NCBI RefSeq assembly: GCF_002753895.1
Contig: NZ_NJER01000001.1
Span: 620,001 to 684,000, forward strand
Direction: 5' to 3'
Source of the DNA: Halobacteriovorax sp. JY17
Lineage (GTDB): Bacteria; Bdellovibrionota; Bacteriovoracia; Bacteriovoracales; Bacteriovoracaceae
Length of the DNA: 64,000 bases
Shown: one piece after another, positions 50,192 through 58,718 of the stretch
Position numbering within the stretch: position 1 is the stretch's first letter
Layout of the letters: every line of letters begins with the position of its first letter
Translations under genes and position numbers: made by a program
The notes under the pieces: generated by a model
Seen by the model: the letters and a program-made list of their open reading frames with translations, nothing else
Told to the model about the DNA's origin: nothing
The model's database searches: none

Positions 50192-52201
50192 GTGAGAATA
50201 ATAAAATTCATAATTCTTCTAGCACTAAGCTTAAACTTAAGTGCTGCAGAATCTGACTATTCTATTTGCGAAGACCAGGCCATTGAGTTCTTTCAAGATG
50301 CTATCGCTAAGGATCAATCCAATATTCTTGGTAAGCAGTATCAGCTCACAATGCTAAAACTTGCGAGAGCGAGCATCGCTGATGCTAGGCCTTCACTTGA
50401 AGACGAAATTAAGAAGCTCAGTAAGTCATTTGATCCAAATGATCCAAAATTAAAATATATTGATCAAATGTACAAGGATTACGGTTATGAGAAAGATTTA
50501 GAGTCGGTTATTGATTCTATGCGCTCAGCAAATTACTGGAAGAGATCAACTCGGTTTTATAATGAAGATGTAAGTGCATTTATTTTACTAGCAAAAGACA
50601 TTGAGCCAGAGCTAGGTTTAAATGAAAGAGATGCGGCCATTACTTGGTTCATGAGTTATGTAAGTGATAAGGCCTCGGATCAATTTGGAGAAACTAGCGC
50701 AAGTGCAAATTTAACAAATATCTCCTCTAGGCTGGCAAACTTCACTGGAGCCTATGCAGGTAAGAGGTCTCTTACTGATAGTGAGATAAAAAAGAAAATT
50801 GATGAGCTAAAAAAAGACATTGATAGAACAATGCTTGATCTTCATAGAGAGTTAGTGATTGAATTGGGGTCAGAATGTTTTGAAGGCGGACTCTTTGGTG
50901 GAGCCTGCGCTTATACAAATGATTTAAGCCAAGTTTTATTTTCTCAAGCAGTGATGGATTTAACTGGAGAGTTAAAGAAAAGTAAAATAAACTCTCTGGA
51001 AGATTCTATTTATTCTGAGAAGGGAAAATTTCAATTTAGTTTATTAAAACTACCTTCAGCTAGTGAATATAGAAAAGAAATTCCACTTAGCTTAATCCCC
51101 CCTAAATTAGATTATAAGTCAGTTGCGGATATTCGTATCCATGATAGCTATTGGATTAATAGAGAAGATATTGAAAAATTAGAAGATCGTCTCAACATCT
51201 TATCTGATAAAGAAAAGATCAAAGCTTTTCATGAACATGCTGATAGTGAAAATTATCTTATTATGAATAAAGAAACTATGACTCTTGAATACTTTGATAA
51301 GAGTGGACGGCTCATTAAGAAAGTTAGACTAAATCTCGAAGGAAAGCTTGGAGATGAAGGTCAATTAGGTGGTGCCGGAAATTACTTTGTTCATAGTTAT
51401 AAGAATGGGGTTCTCTATTTACAAGATGACCGCGGAAATATTAGACCTTACGAGGGAGTAGATCTTCCAGGACTTAAGGTCAGCACAAACTTCTACATTC
51501 TTTCGGAGTCTAAAGATCATCACTTTAAAATTAAAGGTGGAAAAATTCATTTTACAACAAAGGGTAAGAAAAGTGATTACTTGCCGTTTAATTTCTCTAA
51601 GAGAGATACAAGTGTAACTAGTATTAAATCAGTCATTAAGAAGAAAGATTATCAAACTAAGACCGCCATTGAATTTATGGGAGAGATTGATAAGAGAAAA
51701 GGCGAAATTACAAAGCTCTATGGCCTAACAGATCATGAGTACAACGAATTATCCAAGCTTGCTTTTGGAATACTAGGTAACGAATCTCAGTTTGGGAAAT
51801 CAAAGAAGTATCATATTAAAGAGGCCCTTCCATGGTTAGTAGCTATTGCAAAAGGTAATGGAACAAACACTTCTAGCAATTCTCGAGGTCCAACACAAAT
51901 AAAAACAGTGCCTAAGAAAATCGCGAAGAAATACGGAACGACAAAAGATAATCTAGAACAACCTAAGATGGCCGCAGTTGCCACAATGGGATTTCTTGCT
52001 GAGGCCTTAGCTGAATTGAAAGCAAAGGAAAAGTTTCACCCTGGAATAAATGAAGAGAATAGATTCAATTATATTCACTATATTTACATGGGGAAATCGA
52101 GTGAGATCACGAAGGCGACAGCAACACCTATGCGAAATATTTATTTTAAACAGATCTTAAATTTCAATAAAGGTCTAGAAGTGTATGAGAAAGTAGACTA
52201 G
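50192..52201 (+). CDS. Exported protein with C-terminal lysozyme/SLT-like domain (669 aa)
   Basis: The start is a GTG at 50192, with GGAGAG upstream and the signal peptide VRIIKFIILLALSLNLSAA; a GTG at 50180 is less well placed. A helical N-terminal half precedes a beta-rich middle with repeated NYLIMNK / NYFVHSYKNGVLYLQD strands. The C-terminal region (about 560-660) resembles lytic transglycosylases: GILGNESQFGKS supplies a candidate catalytic Glu, and SNSRGPTQIK corresponds to the SxGxxQI motif. A peptidoglycan-cleaving role is inferred. Its neighbour on the other strand is also a putative wall hydrolase. Confidence 0.72.
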   Translation: MRIIKFIILLALSLNLSAAESDYSICEDQAIEFFQDAIAKDQSNILGKQYQLTMLKLARASIADARPSLEDEIKKLSKSFDPNDPKLKYIDQMYKDYGYEKDLESVIDSMRSANYWKRSTRFYNEDVSAFILLAKDIEPELGLNERDAAITWFMSYVSDKASDQFGETSASANLTNISSRLANFTGAYAGKRSLTDSEIKKKIDELKKDIDRTMLDLHRELVIELGSECFEGGLFGGACAYTNDLSQVLFSQAVMDLTGELKKSKINSLEDSIYSEKGKFQFSLLKLPSASEYRKEIPLSLIPPKLDYKSVADIRIHDSYWINREDIEKLEDRLNILSDKEKIKAFHEHADSENYLIMNKETMTLEYFDKSGRLIKKVRLNLEGKLGDEGQLGGAGNYFVHSYKNGVLYLQDDRGNIRPYEGVDLPGLKVSTNFYILSESKDHHFKIKGGKIHFTTKGKKSDYLPFNFSKRDTSVTSIKSVIKKKDYQTKTAIEFMGEIDKRKGEITKLYGLTDHEYNELSKLAFGILGNESQFGKSKKYHIKEALPWLVAIAKGNGTNTSSNSRGPTQIKTVPKKIAKKYGTTKDNLEQPKMAAVATMGFLAEALAELKAKEKFHPGINEENRFNYIHYIYMGKSSEITKATATPMRNIYFKQILNFNKGLEVYEKVD

Positions 52202-52207
52202 AAATGA

Positions 52208-52225
52208 GGGGAGATTGCTCTCCCC
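52208..52225. terminator. Terminator after the lysozyme-like gene
   Basis: The stem GGGGAGA/TCTCCCC (52208-52214 with 52219-52225, loop TTGC) lies between two convergent genes. The T-run is weak on both strands. Confidence 0.6.
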
Positions 52226-52234
52226 ATAGAAGAA

Positions 52235-52612
52235 TTACTTCTTAATAAATCTATCAATAGAAAAATCACCTGAACCTGTACAGATTAAAGTGGCATAGAC
52301 TCCCATATACATGAAGGCCAGCTCTTTACTATTAAATGGATCACTTCCATGGACTATAAAGAAGGCGACTGCCATAGTGATTAAAAGAGGGATTGAGACC
52401 CATCTAGTAAGAAGACCTATGACTAAGGCAATTGAGCAAAAGACTTCGCTAAAGACTGCTAGCGATAAACTTACCTGTGAGCCAAGTCCGATGACATCAG
52501 GAAATTTTGTAGACATTGCGCTAAAATTTGATAATTTTGGCCATCCGTGACTAATTAACATAGTAAGTCCTGCAAATAGTCTAAGTATTAATAATCCTAA
52601 ATTTAGTTTCAT
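52235..52612 (-). CDS. DoxX family membrane protein
   Basis: The 125-residue protein has four hydrophobic helices and DoxX-family phrases: LLILRLFAGLTMLISHGWPKL at the start, FPDVIGLGSQVSLSLAVFSEVFCSIALVIGL and a final YATLICTGSGDFSIDRFI. DoxX proteins sit in the inner membrane; some take part in thiosulfate oxidation or oxidative-stress complexes, but most are uncharacterised. It is a single gene, convergent with the lysozyme-like gene. The family is clear and the function is not. Confidence 0.9.
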   Translation of the reverse strand: MKLNLGLLILRLFAGLTMLISHGWPKLSNFSAMSTKFPDVIGLGSQVSLSLAVFSEVFCSIALVIGLLTRWVSIPLLITMAVAFFIVHGSDPFNSKELAFMYMGVYATLICTGSGDFSIDRFIKK

Positions 52613-52694
52613 AGTAAGCCCTTTATTTTTGATTTAAATGATTATATTTAATATGGTAATAGAAAATAAAACATTTACAAGTAGTAACTAAATC

Positions 52695-53336
52695 ATGAGC
52701 TCGAGATTTTCAAATAGAGACAAGAGGTGTGCAAATTGCAGGATTTCTCCTCCTCTTTGCTTTTGTAATATATTAATAAAGAGAGACCATGAGACTCCAG
52801 TAAGAATTGTCATGCACAAAGCTGAGATGACACTTACGACTAATACTGCGTACTTTGCTGAGAAGATGTTAAGTGATTGTGAAATTCTTGTTCGCGGCTT
52901 AATAGATAGACCGCTAGATATAGAGACTCATATAGAGGATTCTAATTACACACCTCTCTATCTTTTTCCGGATGAGGATTCAGTAGAGCTAACAAGTGAT
53001 TTTATTAATTCTCTAGATAGACCTCCACTCTTAGTTGTTCCTGATGGGTCTTGGCAGCAGGCTAAGAAATTTAAGCGAAGAGAGAGCGCCCTTTCCAAGA
53101 TGCAATCAGTGAAACTTCCTACTAATATAACTTCTAATTATCGTCTAAGGACGTCTCCGGCTCCCGGGGCAGTATGCACTTATGAGGCCATAGCCATTGC
53201 TCTTGGAATTTGCGAAGGAAGAGAATTGGAAAGAGATTTATTAGAGGTTTTTCAAGTCATCACAGATCGGATGTATCATTCTAGAAAGGGAATTGTCACT
53301 CTTGCTCAATTGGAAAATATTCTAAAAAAGAAGTAG
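52695..53336 (+). CDS. tapT: DTW-domain tRNA 3-amino-3-carboxypropyltransferase (TapT type)
   Basis: Transfers the aminocarboxypropyl group of SAM to uridine in the tRNA variable loop (acp3U). The 213 residues have an N-terminal cysteine cluster (CANCRISPPLCFC, about 12-24) that may bind zinc. The DTW signature appears as DGSW in VVPDGSWQQAKKF, then RLRTSPAPGAVCTYEAIA, matching the family's PxPGxxxTxEA. The length fits bacterial TapT. A hairpin terminator overlaps its stop codon region. Confidence 0.9.
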   Translation: MSSRFSNRDKRCANCRISPPLCFCNILIKRDHETPVRIVMHKAEMTLTTNTAYFAEKMLSDCEILVRGLIDRPLDIETHIEDSNYTPLYLFPDEDSVELTSDFINSLDRPPLLVVPDGSWQQAKKFKRRESALSKMQSVKLPTNITSNYRLRTSPAPGAVCTYEAIAIALGICEGRELERDLLEVFQVITDRMYHSRKGIVTLAQLENILKKK

Positions 53337-53361
53337 ACCAAGCTCTTTGGCCCACTTCTTT
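53327..53361. terminator. Terminator at the end of tapT
   Basis: AAAGAAGT (53327-53334) pairs with ACTTCTTT (53354-53361), and CCAA (53338-53341) with TTGG (53347-53350) inside it. The stem overlaps the tapT stop codon and also precedes the convergent 42-aa gene. Confidence 0.6.
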
Positions 53362-53367
53362 TATCGC

Positions 53368-53496
53368 TTAATTATGATCAATATAAGCTGTTACTAGCAT
53401 TGCTACAAATACTGCAAAGCTAAAAAATAAAATACAGTAAAGACCAAAGTTCGATCCTTCAGTTTCAGTAACAACTTTCTTTTCTTCGTTTTCCAT
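53368..53496 (-). CDS. Small single-pass membrane protein (42 aa)
   Basis: An ATG at 53496 is preceded by AGGAG at good spacing, supporting a real gene. The product starts MENEEKKVVTETEG, then has one hydrophobic helix (about 18-37, LYCILFFSFAVFVAMLVTAY) and a short tail. The very short form with a charged N-terminus resembles small membrane subunits or regulators. No family is recognised and no partner is adjacent. Confidence 0.65.
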   Translation of the reverse strand: MENEEKKVVTETEGSNFGLYCILFFSFAVFVAMLVTAYIDHN

Positions 53497-53538
53497 AAGT
53501 ACTCCTACTTAATTAATTAAATGTTGAATGCTTTTAAT

Positions 53539-53841
53539 TTAACTAAGTGGAGTAGGTGGGCTTCTAGCGAGTTTCGTACTTGGGTTAATTTTATAAAGAT
53601 GAGAATTAAAATTAGAAAAAGTGAAGGACTTCTGCTTAAGCCTTATATTGAATTTCGTACTTAGATTAATATACTTTAATGAATAATCACTAGCAGGCTT
53701 GATTGGTTTATTAGTAGAAAGCGGAGAGCTAATCTCAACTTGTTCTAGATAAATAATATTTTTAGATCCGTGATCTTGCCCAATTTCAGCAATTGAAAAT
53801 AAGGAGAATAGGGTGAATTGGAGGATAAATAACCACTTCAT
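53539..53841 (-). CDS. Small secreted protein (100 aa), unknown function
   Basis: A signal peptide (MKWLFILQFTLFSLFSIA) is followed by about 80 residues rich in Ser, Lys and Asn, with no cysteine and no recognised motif. The C-terminus ends PPTPLS. It is an isolated short gene; the signal peptide is the main support for its reality. Confidence 0.5.
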   Translation of the reverse strand: MKWLFILQFTLFSLFSIAEIGQDHGSKNIIYLEQVEISSPLSTNKPIKPASDYSLKYINLSTKFNIRLKQKSFTFSNFNSHLYKINPSTKLARSPPTPLS

Positions 53842-53960
53842 CTGAATATTATAGTCCAGTTTTCTAAAAAGGGTGCTTATTTTTAGTTAAAGAGAGAGAA
53901 GTCTTCATATCTTCTATTAGTTAGCCGATAAGTTTATGAAAAAATAATTAAGTAGGTCTA

Positions 53961-55055
53961 ATGAAAAAAGTCTTTTATCTCACTCTTTCGCTTCTAATCG
54001 TCTCAGGGTGTACAGCTCTAACTTCTAGCCAGAGAGAGCTGGCTTCCGTACACGATACTAGAAATTGTCGAGATACAATTAATAATTTCATGAGTGCCAA
54101 TCCAACTAAGAGCGGACCTATAATTACAGGGGCAAGCTCGCTTGGTAATAAGATTCCAAATTTTGAAAATTTTAGAAGTGACATGCTTTTAAAGAGACCT
54201 TCCATTGATAATTTTGTGAAAAGGTTCTCGGTCGAACACCCTGATAGAAAGCCTACTAATCTAGAAGTCTTAAATTTCTTTGAGAGGGCCTCGGAAGATT
54301 TAGCAGGCCATATTAGAAGTGCTAAAGGAATAGACGAGAGATTAGACTTCTACCTTGAATTAAGTGCCGCGGAAATTGAGCTCGCTCCAAGTAAACTTCA
54401 AAAAGTTGCAGCCTATAAATCTAATGCAGAGTTTACGGCGCTCATGAAGCAAACCTACGATGCTAGAACGGAAGACTCTGCACAGATTTTCAACTCTCTT
54501 GGTTGGACAAATTATAAGGGGCACCTTGGAGAGCTCGATGTTCTTTTAAGACTTGAAAATCTACAGGCGCAAGGAGTTTATCTCGCGAGGCGTGAGCTTC
54601 TTGATCCTAAGGCCCAGGCCATTAACGATCTCTTCTCTAGTAAATTAGAAGAGAAAATTGCTGAGGTCACACTTCAAAACATTGAAAGCTATAAAGAAAA
54701 GTATCCTCATATTTTCAAGGTCAGTGAGAATATGAGCAACGAAGAAATTTTAAAGAGAGGGAAGGTCTTCTTGGAGACGAAGGAATTTGATCTCGTTATA
54801 AAGAAGAATAATAAGTACTCTCTAGTTGAAGTAAAGAATTATAAGAATCCAATAGGAATGAGAGACGCTTCAGAAGGAAATGGGCATAAGAAAACTATTC
54901 TTGACCAGCAATTGGAGACTATCGAGATTCTTCACTTTCTAGGCGTTGAAAATGAGTTCTTTCCTACGGTTGCATTTCTTCGAGGAGTCACTCCAGAGGC
55001 TCGCGCGGTTTTTGAAAGTAAGGGAATTTCTGTTTTAGCGGAAGTTATAGACTAG
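53961..55055 (+). CDS. Lipoprotein with C-terminal PD-(D/E)XK nuclease-like domain (364 aa)
   Basis: The signal peptide ends in the lipobox IVSGC (Cys17), so the protein is lipid-anchored outside the cytoplasm. After a helical N-terminal region, the C-terminal part shows a nuclease-fold pattern: E191 in a helix (HLGELDVLLRLENL), D277 (KEFDLVIKKN), then E290 and K292 (YSLVEVKNYKNP). This Glu, Asp, ExK order is the active-site signature of PD-(D/E)XK enzymes. Exported forms are rare. It may digest DNA or RNA outside the inner membrane, or be a divergent non-catalytic member. It ends at a hairpin terminator and is convergent with the glucoamylase gene. Confidence 0.72.
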   Translation: MKKVFYLTLSLLIVSGCTALTSSQRELASVHDTRNCRDTINNFMSANPTKSGPIITGASSLGNKIPNFENFRSDMLLKRPSIDNFVKRFSVEHPDRKPTNLEVLNFFERASEDLAGHIRSAKGIDERLDFYLELSAAEIELAPSKLQKVAAYKSNAEFTALMKQTYDARTEDSAQIFNSLGWTNYKGHLGELDVLLRLENLQAQGVYLARRELLDPKAQAINDLFSSKLEEKIAEVTLQNIESYKEKYPHIFKVSENMSNEEILKRGKVFLETKEFDLVIKKNNKYSLVEVKNYKNPIGMRDASEGNGHKKTILDQQLETIEILHFLGVENEFFPTVAFLRGVTPEARAVFESKGISVLAEVID

Positions 55056-55080
55056 CAGACGATAGACCATCGCCTGCTAG
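55052..55080. terminator. Hairpin between the nuclease-like and glucoamylase genes
   Basis: The outer stem CTAGCAG/CTGCTAG (55052-55058 with 55074-55080) and inner stem CGAT/ATCG form a strong hairpin between convergent genes. The plus strand continues AAATTTAATT. Confidence 0.65.
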
Positions 55081-55088
55081 AAATTTAA

Positions 55089-56432
55089 TTACTTTGAAAG
55101 AAGAGCGCTTAAATACGCAGCATAACTCCACGTAAGATCTCTCGCTCCTTGCATATAACCATTATCTCTATTCATCTGCTCAGCAATACTTCCACTTCTA
55201 CTTGAGTGATAATTCACTCTCTTATAGAAACCGTCAATCTGAGAATCCAGGGCCTTTATGAGGTTTTTTCCTGCAGTTGATTTTAGAGAAATTTTCTTTA
55301 ACTTAGAAATACTTTTCTCACCAAGTAATTCTGCAAAGAAAGCTTTATTAGTCTCGTTAATATTTAAAGACTTCTGCTGAGTGAAAGATCTCTTTACCTT
55401 CTGATAGTACTCAGCATAAGCAAGAGTCGCTAGAAACCAAGGGTTTCCAAGAGAATCTGTTCTTAGCCCGTCGTAAGTATCTTCAGGGTATCTTCCAATC
55501 GCCACACCAAGGTTTGAGTTGTGATTAATTTTATAAATTTCTTTAAATGAATTCTTTAAGTGAGTACTTGTTGCAAGAACTCTATCACTTGTCACACTGT
55601 AGAAGTCATCATTTCCTGCTGAGTGAAGAACACCAAGGATTGTGGCGATATCAAGTCCACTTCTGTGGTGATAGATATTTCTTGAGTGAACAATATAATT
55701 CTTTGAATTATCCCAGTGAGCGTTAATTGAACCTTCTATTAATTTAGCCTGCTCTTTATACCACTTCGCTGCCAGAGGATCACCAAGTCTAATCGCAAGA
55801 TCAGCGCCCATGAGAAGTGATCTCCTCTGAGCTAGAGAAGTTGAGAAGTGTTGCCCTTGAACTTCTTCCCAGTAATCAAATGAAGCTTCTCTCCAATGAT
55901 GAGAAACATATTCTAAGTCTGTTTTAATTACAGATTGATCACTAAAGTCTGCACTATAAAGAAGTTCTCGAACAAGGGACTCTTCACCATTTGCCAATAG
56001 ATCATTAGCAAAGTTTATGAGAGTAATTGCCCTGAGCGCCGGCCCATCGTTTTGTGGTCTTCCCCACGGCTCAAAGTATCCACTTCCATCAACGTAGTAC
56101 TTTGGCTCTCCGAGACCCGATAGAGTGTGAGTTTGTTGATTGTCTTTAGAGAAAATAGCAAAATCAAGCATCATCTCTTTTAGATTATTCTTTTGAATTG
56201 GGTCGAGTTCTCTTAAGTAGAGATCATTTACAACATTCATCACGAGCGCCGCATCTCTAATCCAGTGATAGAAGTAGTTTGGATTTTCTTTAGAGGGAGA
56301 AGCTACAACAGCACCTCTAGTTGTTCCGTCTGGAGAAATGTTGGCAAAGAGTCTCTTAGTCAAAGAGTCAACGTTCCCAGCATAAGTAAAACTAAGTTGT
56401 AAGACTGCGATCAATAAAACAAGAATTCTCAT
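55089..56432 (-). CDS. Secreted GH15 glucoamylase
   Basis: Releases beta-D-glucose from non-reducing ends of alpha-glucans such as starch or glycogen. The 447 residues start with a signal peptide (MRILVLLIAVLQLSFTYA). The catalytic acid is E189 in SFDYWEEVQG; the catalytic base is E418 in GSIAEQMNRDNG. The downstream RDLTWSYAA matches fungal glucoamylases closely. YHWIRDAALV near 55-64 fits the substrate-binding loop. There is no starch-binding domain. Divergent from ptsG-ptsH-ptsI, which would import and phosphorylate the glucose produced. Confidence 0.95.
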   Translation of the reverse strand: MRILVLLIAVLQLSFTYAGNVDSLTKRLFANISPDGTTRGAVVASPSKENPNYFYHWIRDAALVMNVVNDLYLRELDPIQKNNLKEMMLDFAIFSKDNQQTHTLSGLGEPKYYVDGSGYFEPWGRPQNDGPALRAITLINFANDLLANGEESLVRELLYSADFSDQSVIKTDLEYVSHHWREASFDYWEEVQGQHFSTSLAQRRSLLMGADLAIRLGDPLAAKWYKEQAKLIEGSINAHWDNSKNYIVHSRNIYHHRSGLDIATILGVLHSAGNDDFYSVTSDRVLATSTHLKNSFKEIYKINHNSNLGVAIGRYPEDTYDGLRTDSLGNPWFLATLAYAEYYQKVKRSFTQQKSLNINETNKAFFAELLGEKSISKLKKISLKSTAGKNLIKALDSQIDGFYKRVNYHSSRSGSIAEQMNRDNGYMQGARDLTWSYAAYLSALLSK

Positions 56433-56498
56433 TTAGGTTTCCTTTTAATAGAAGAAAATAATAATTGATTTTTATTTGCATTCAGAGTATCAATTTCT

Positions 56499-56527
56499 TT
56501 CACGTTTTGGCCATCAAACTCCATTAT
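56499..56527 (+). promoter_or_regulatory. Candidate promoter of the PTS operon
   Basis: TTCACG (56499-56504), a 17-bp spacer and CATTAT (56522-56527) each match four of six consensus bases. The dyad at 56531-56543 lies directly downstream, where a bound repressor would block initiation. Confidence 0.4.
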
Positions 56528-56530
56528 TTT

Positions 56531-56543
56531 TCACAATTTGTGA
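56531..56543. promoter_or_regulatory. Candidate operator: TCACAA-T-TTGTGA dyad
   Basis: A perfect 13-bp palindrome TCACAA-T-TTGTGA lies just after the candidate -10 and 18 bp before the ATG of the EIICBA gene. Its half-sites are in the opposite order to a CRP site, so a local repressor is more likely. No regulator gene is adjacent. Confidence 0.5.
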
Positions 56544-56561
56544 TTTGGAAAAAGGAAGTAT

Positions 56562-58448
56562 ATGATTTCACATTTTTTTGGGACACTGCAAAAGATTGGT
56601 AAAGCACTTATGTTGCCAGTGTCAGTTCTTCCTGTAGCAGGTCTCTTGCTGGGGATAGGAAGTTCGGGACTTTCTTGGCTACCTAGTGAAGTCTCAATGG
56701 TTATGGCCCAGGCCGGTGGAGCAATTTTTGGAAATCTTCCACTCATCTTCGCTCTTGGCGTGGTCATAGGTCTTACGGACAATGATGGTGTTGCTTGTAT
56801 TGCGGCCACCGTTGGTTTTGTTGTCCTGCTGGGAACAATGGGTGTCATCGCTGAGATAAACGGCGTACCAACCAAAGAAATTATGGGGATAAAGTCCATC
56901 GAGACAGGAGTCTTTGGTGGGATCATAAGTGGTTTTGTTGCGGCGGTGATGTTTAAGCGGTTTTATAGAATTAAACTTCCAGACTATTTAGGTTTCTTTA
57001 GTGGAAAGAGATTTGTTCCAATTGTTACGGCGTTCGCTATGATTGCAGTGGCGCTAATTCTAAGTGTCATCTGGCCTCCAATTCAAGGAGTAATTAAATA
57101 TACATCACACTACGCAGTTAATGAAAATCCAAACGCGATGGTCTTTCTCTATGGTTTGGTAGAGAGAATGCTAATTCCTTTTGGGCTTCACCATATCTGG
57201 AACGTTCCATTCTTCTTTGAAGCTGGAGAATTTACCAATGCAGTTGGAAAAGTTTTTAACGGTGATGTTAATAGATTCTTTGCAGGCGACCCTACTGCCG
57301 GTTTCCTTGGTGGTGGTTACCTCTTTAAGATGTTTGGCCTACCTGCCGCTGCAATTGCCATGTGGCATACAGCAAAACTTGAGAATAAGAAGCTCGTTGG
57401 AAGTCTTATGATTTCTGCGGCCTTCACTTCTTTTCTAACAGGGATTACCGAGCCTATTGAATTTGCCTTTCTCTTTGTGGCGCCTCTTCTTTATGGGCTT
57501 CACGCTCTTATGGCGGGAACATGTTTTCTCGTGATGAATATGATGGGAGCAAAGCTTGGCTTTACTTTCTCTCATGGACTTATTGACTATGTTCTCTACT
57601 ATCACATGGATACAAAGCCGTGGCTTGTTCTTATCCTAGGGCCAATTACTGCTCTAATTTATTACACAGTTTTTAGAGTGGTGATTCAAAAACTTAATAT
57701 TCTCACTCCAGGAAGAGAAGATAAATCTACAGAAGAAAGTGAAGTTCTTAACGCTACAGATAGGGCAGCGAAGATAATCGAAGGCTTTGGTGGGGTCGCA
57801 AATATTCAAACTCTCGACGCTTGTATTACGAGGCTTAGAGTAAAAGTAAGTGATATAAGTAAGGTGAATAAAGAAAAACTCGTAGATCTTGGTGCAACTG
57901 GAGTAATCTTCATAGGCGAGAATGTACAAGCAATTTTTGGAACACAATCAGATATAATAAAATCCGAAATGGAACAAGTTATCAAGACACCCAACACACA
58001 ACCAACAAGCTCCTTCATTTCTCCAATTGCAGGAGAAGTAAAGGAGCTATGTGATGTTCCAGACAAAGTTTTTAGCGAAGGCTTAATGGGGAAGGGATTT
58101 GCGATTAATCCAAAGAGCGGAAGAATCATCGCTCCATTTGATGGAGAAGTAGTCACTCTCTTTAAAACCAATCACGCTATAGGTCTGAAAGACGGTGAAG
58201 GTAGAGAAGTTCTTATTCACTTTGGAATTGATACTGTGAAATTAAAAGGTGAGGGATTCACTTCTAAAGTACAGAAAGGTGATCGATTCAAAAGCGGCGA
58301 TCTCTTATTAGAAGTTGACCTCAACTTTGTAAGGGAGAACTCTCCTTCTATTATGACTCCAATTATTTTTACAAATAGAGTTGAAGATCTTAAGATTAAT
58401 ACTCTAGGTTCAGTTGTCGAAGGACAATCTAATATAATAGATTTCTAA
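56562..58448 (+). CDS. ptsG: Glucose-type PTS permease, fused EIICBA
   Basis: Imports glucose and phosphorylates it to glucose-6-phosphate. The 628 residues form EIIC (about 1-385; LMLPVSVLPVAGLLLGIGSS, then GLHHIWNVPF and GITEPIEF), EIIB (about 400-475; phospho-Cys C421 in DACITRLRV) and EIIA (about 485-628; H538 and phospho-His H553 in IHFGID). Similarity to E. coli PtsG is high along EIICB, and the EIIA (Crr-like) is fused. AAGGAAG precedes the ATG. First gene of ptsG-ptsH-ptsI; GlcNAc specificity is less likely. Confidence 0.94.
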   Translation: MISHFFGTLQKIGKALMLPVSVLPVAGLLLGIGSSGLSWLPSEVSMVMAQAGGAIFGNLPLIFALGVVIGLTDNDGVACIAATVGFVVLLGTMGVIAEINGVPTKEIMGIKSIETGVFGGIISGFVAAVMFKRFYRIKLPDYLGFFSGKRFVPIVTAFAMIAVALILSVIWPPIQGVIKYTSHYAVNENPNAMVFLYGLVERMLIPFGLHHIWNVPFFFEAGEFTNAVGKVFNGDVNRFFAGDPTAGFLGGGYLFKMFGLPAAAIAMWHTAKLENKKLVGSLMISAAFTSFLTGITEPIEFAFLFVAPLLYGLHALMAGTCFLVMNMMGAKLGFTFSHGLIDYVLYYHMDTKPWLVLILGPITALIYYTVFRVVIQKLNILTPGREDKSTEESEVLNATDRAAKIIEGFGGVANIQTLDACITRLRVKVSDISKVNKEKLVDLGATGVIFIGENVQAIFGTQSDIIKSEMEQVIKTPNTQPTSSFISPIAGEVKELCDVPDKVFSEGLMGKGFAINPKSGRIIAPFDGEVVTLFKTNHAIGLKDGEGREVLIHFGIDTVKLKGEGFTSKVQKGDRFKSGDLLLEVDLNFVRENSPSIMTPIIFTNRVEDLKINTLGSVVEGQSNIIDF

Positions 58449-58461
58449 AAGAGGAATTAAG

Positions 58462-58716
58462 ATGATTAACAAAGATATTACAGTAAAAAAAGAACATGGA
58501 TTACACGCAAGACCTGCTGCTGAATTTGTAAAATTAGCAAGTACTTTTGAAAGTGAAATCACTCTAAAATATAATGACGAAGAAGTCGATGCCAAATCAA
58601 TTATGAGCATTATGTCTCTTGGAGTAAGTACTGGGGAAACTCTAAATATTTCAATTGAAGGGACAGACCAAGACGCTGCCCTAGCGTCGATCACAAACTT
58701 TCTTACAGAAGTTTAA
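58462..58716 (+). CDS. ptsH: Phosphocarrier protein HPr
   Basis: Passes phosphate from EI to the sugar permease. The 84 residues carry the active-site H15 in KKEHGLHARPAA, and S46 in DAKSIMSIMSLG, the position that HPr kinase phosphorylates in many bacteria. Whether an HPr kinase exists here is unknown. GAGG precedes the ATG. It lies 13 bp after ptsG and 2 bp before ptsI, in one operon. Confidence 0.98.
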   Translation: MINKDITVKKEHGLHARPAAEFVKLASTFESEITLKYNDEEVDAKSIMSIMSLGVSTGETLNISIEGTDQDAALASITNFLTEV

Positions 58717-58718
58717 GT

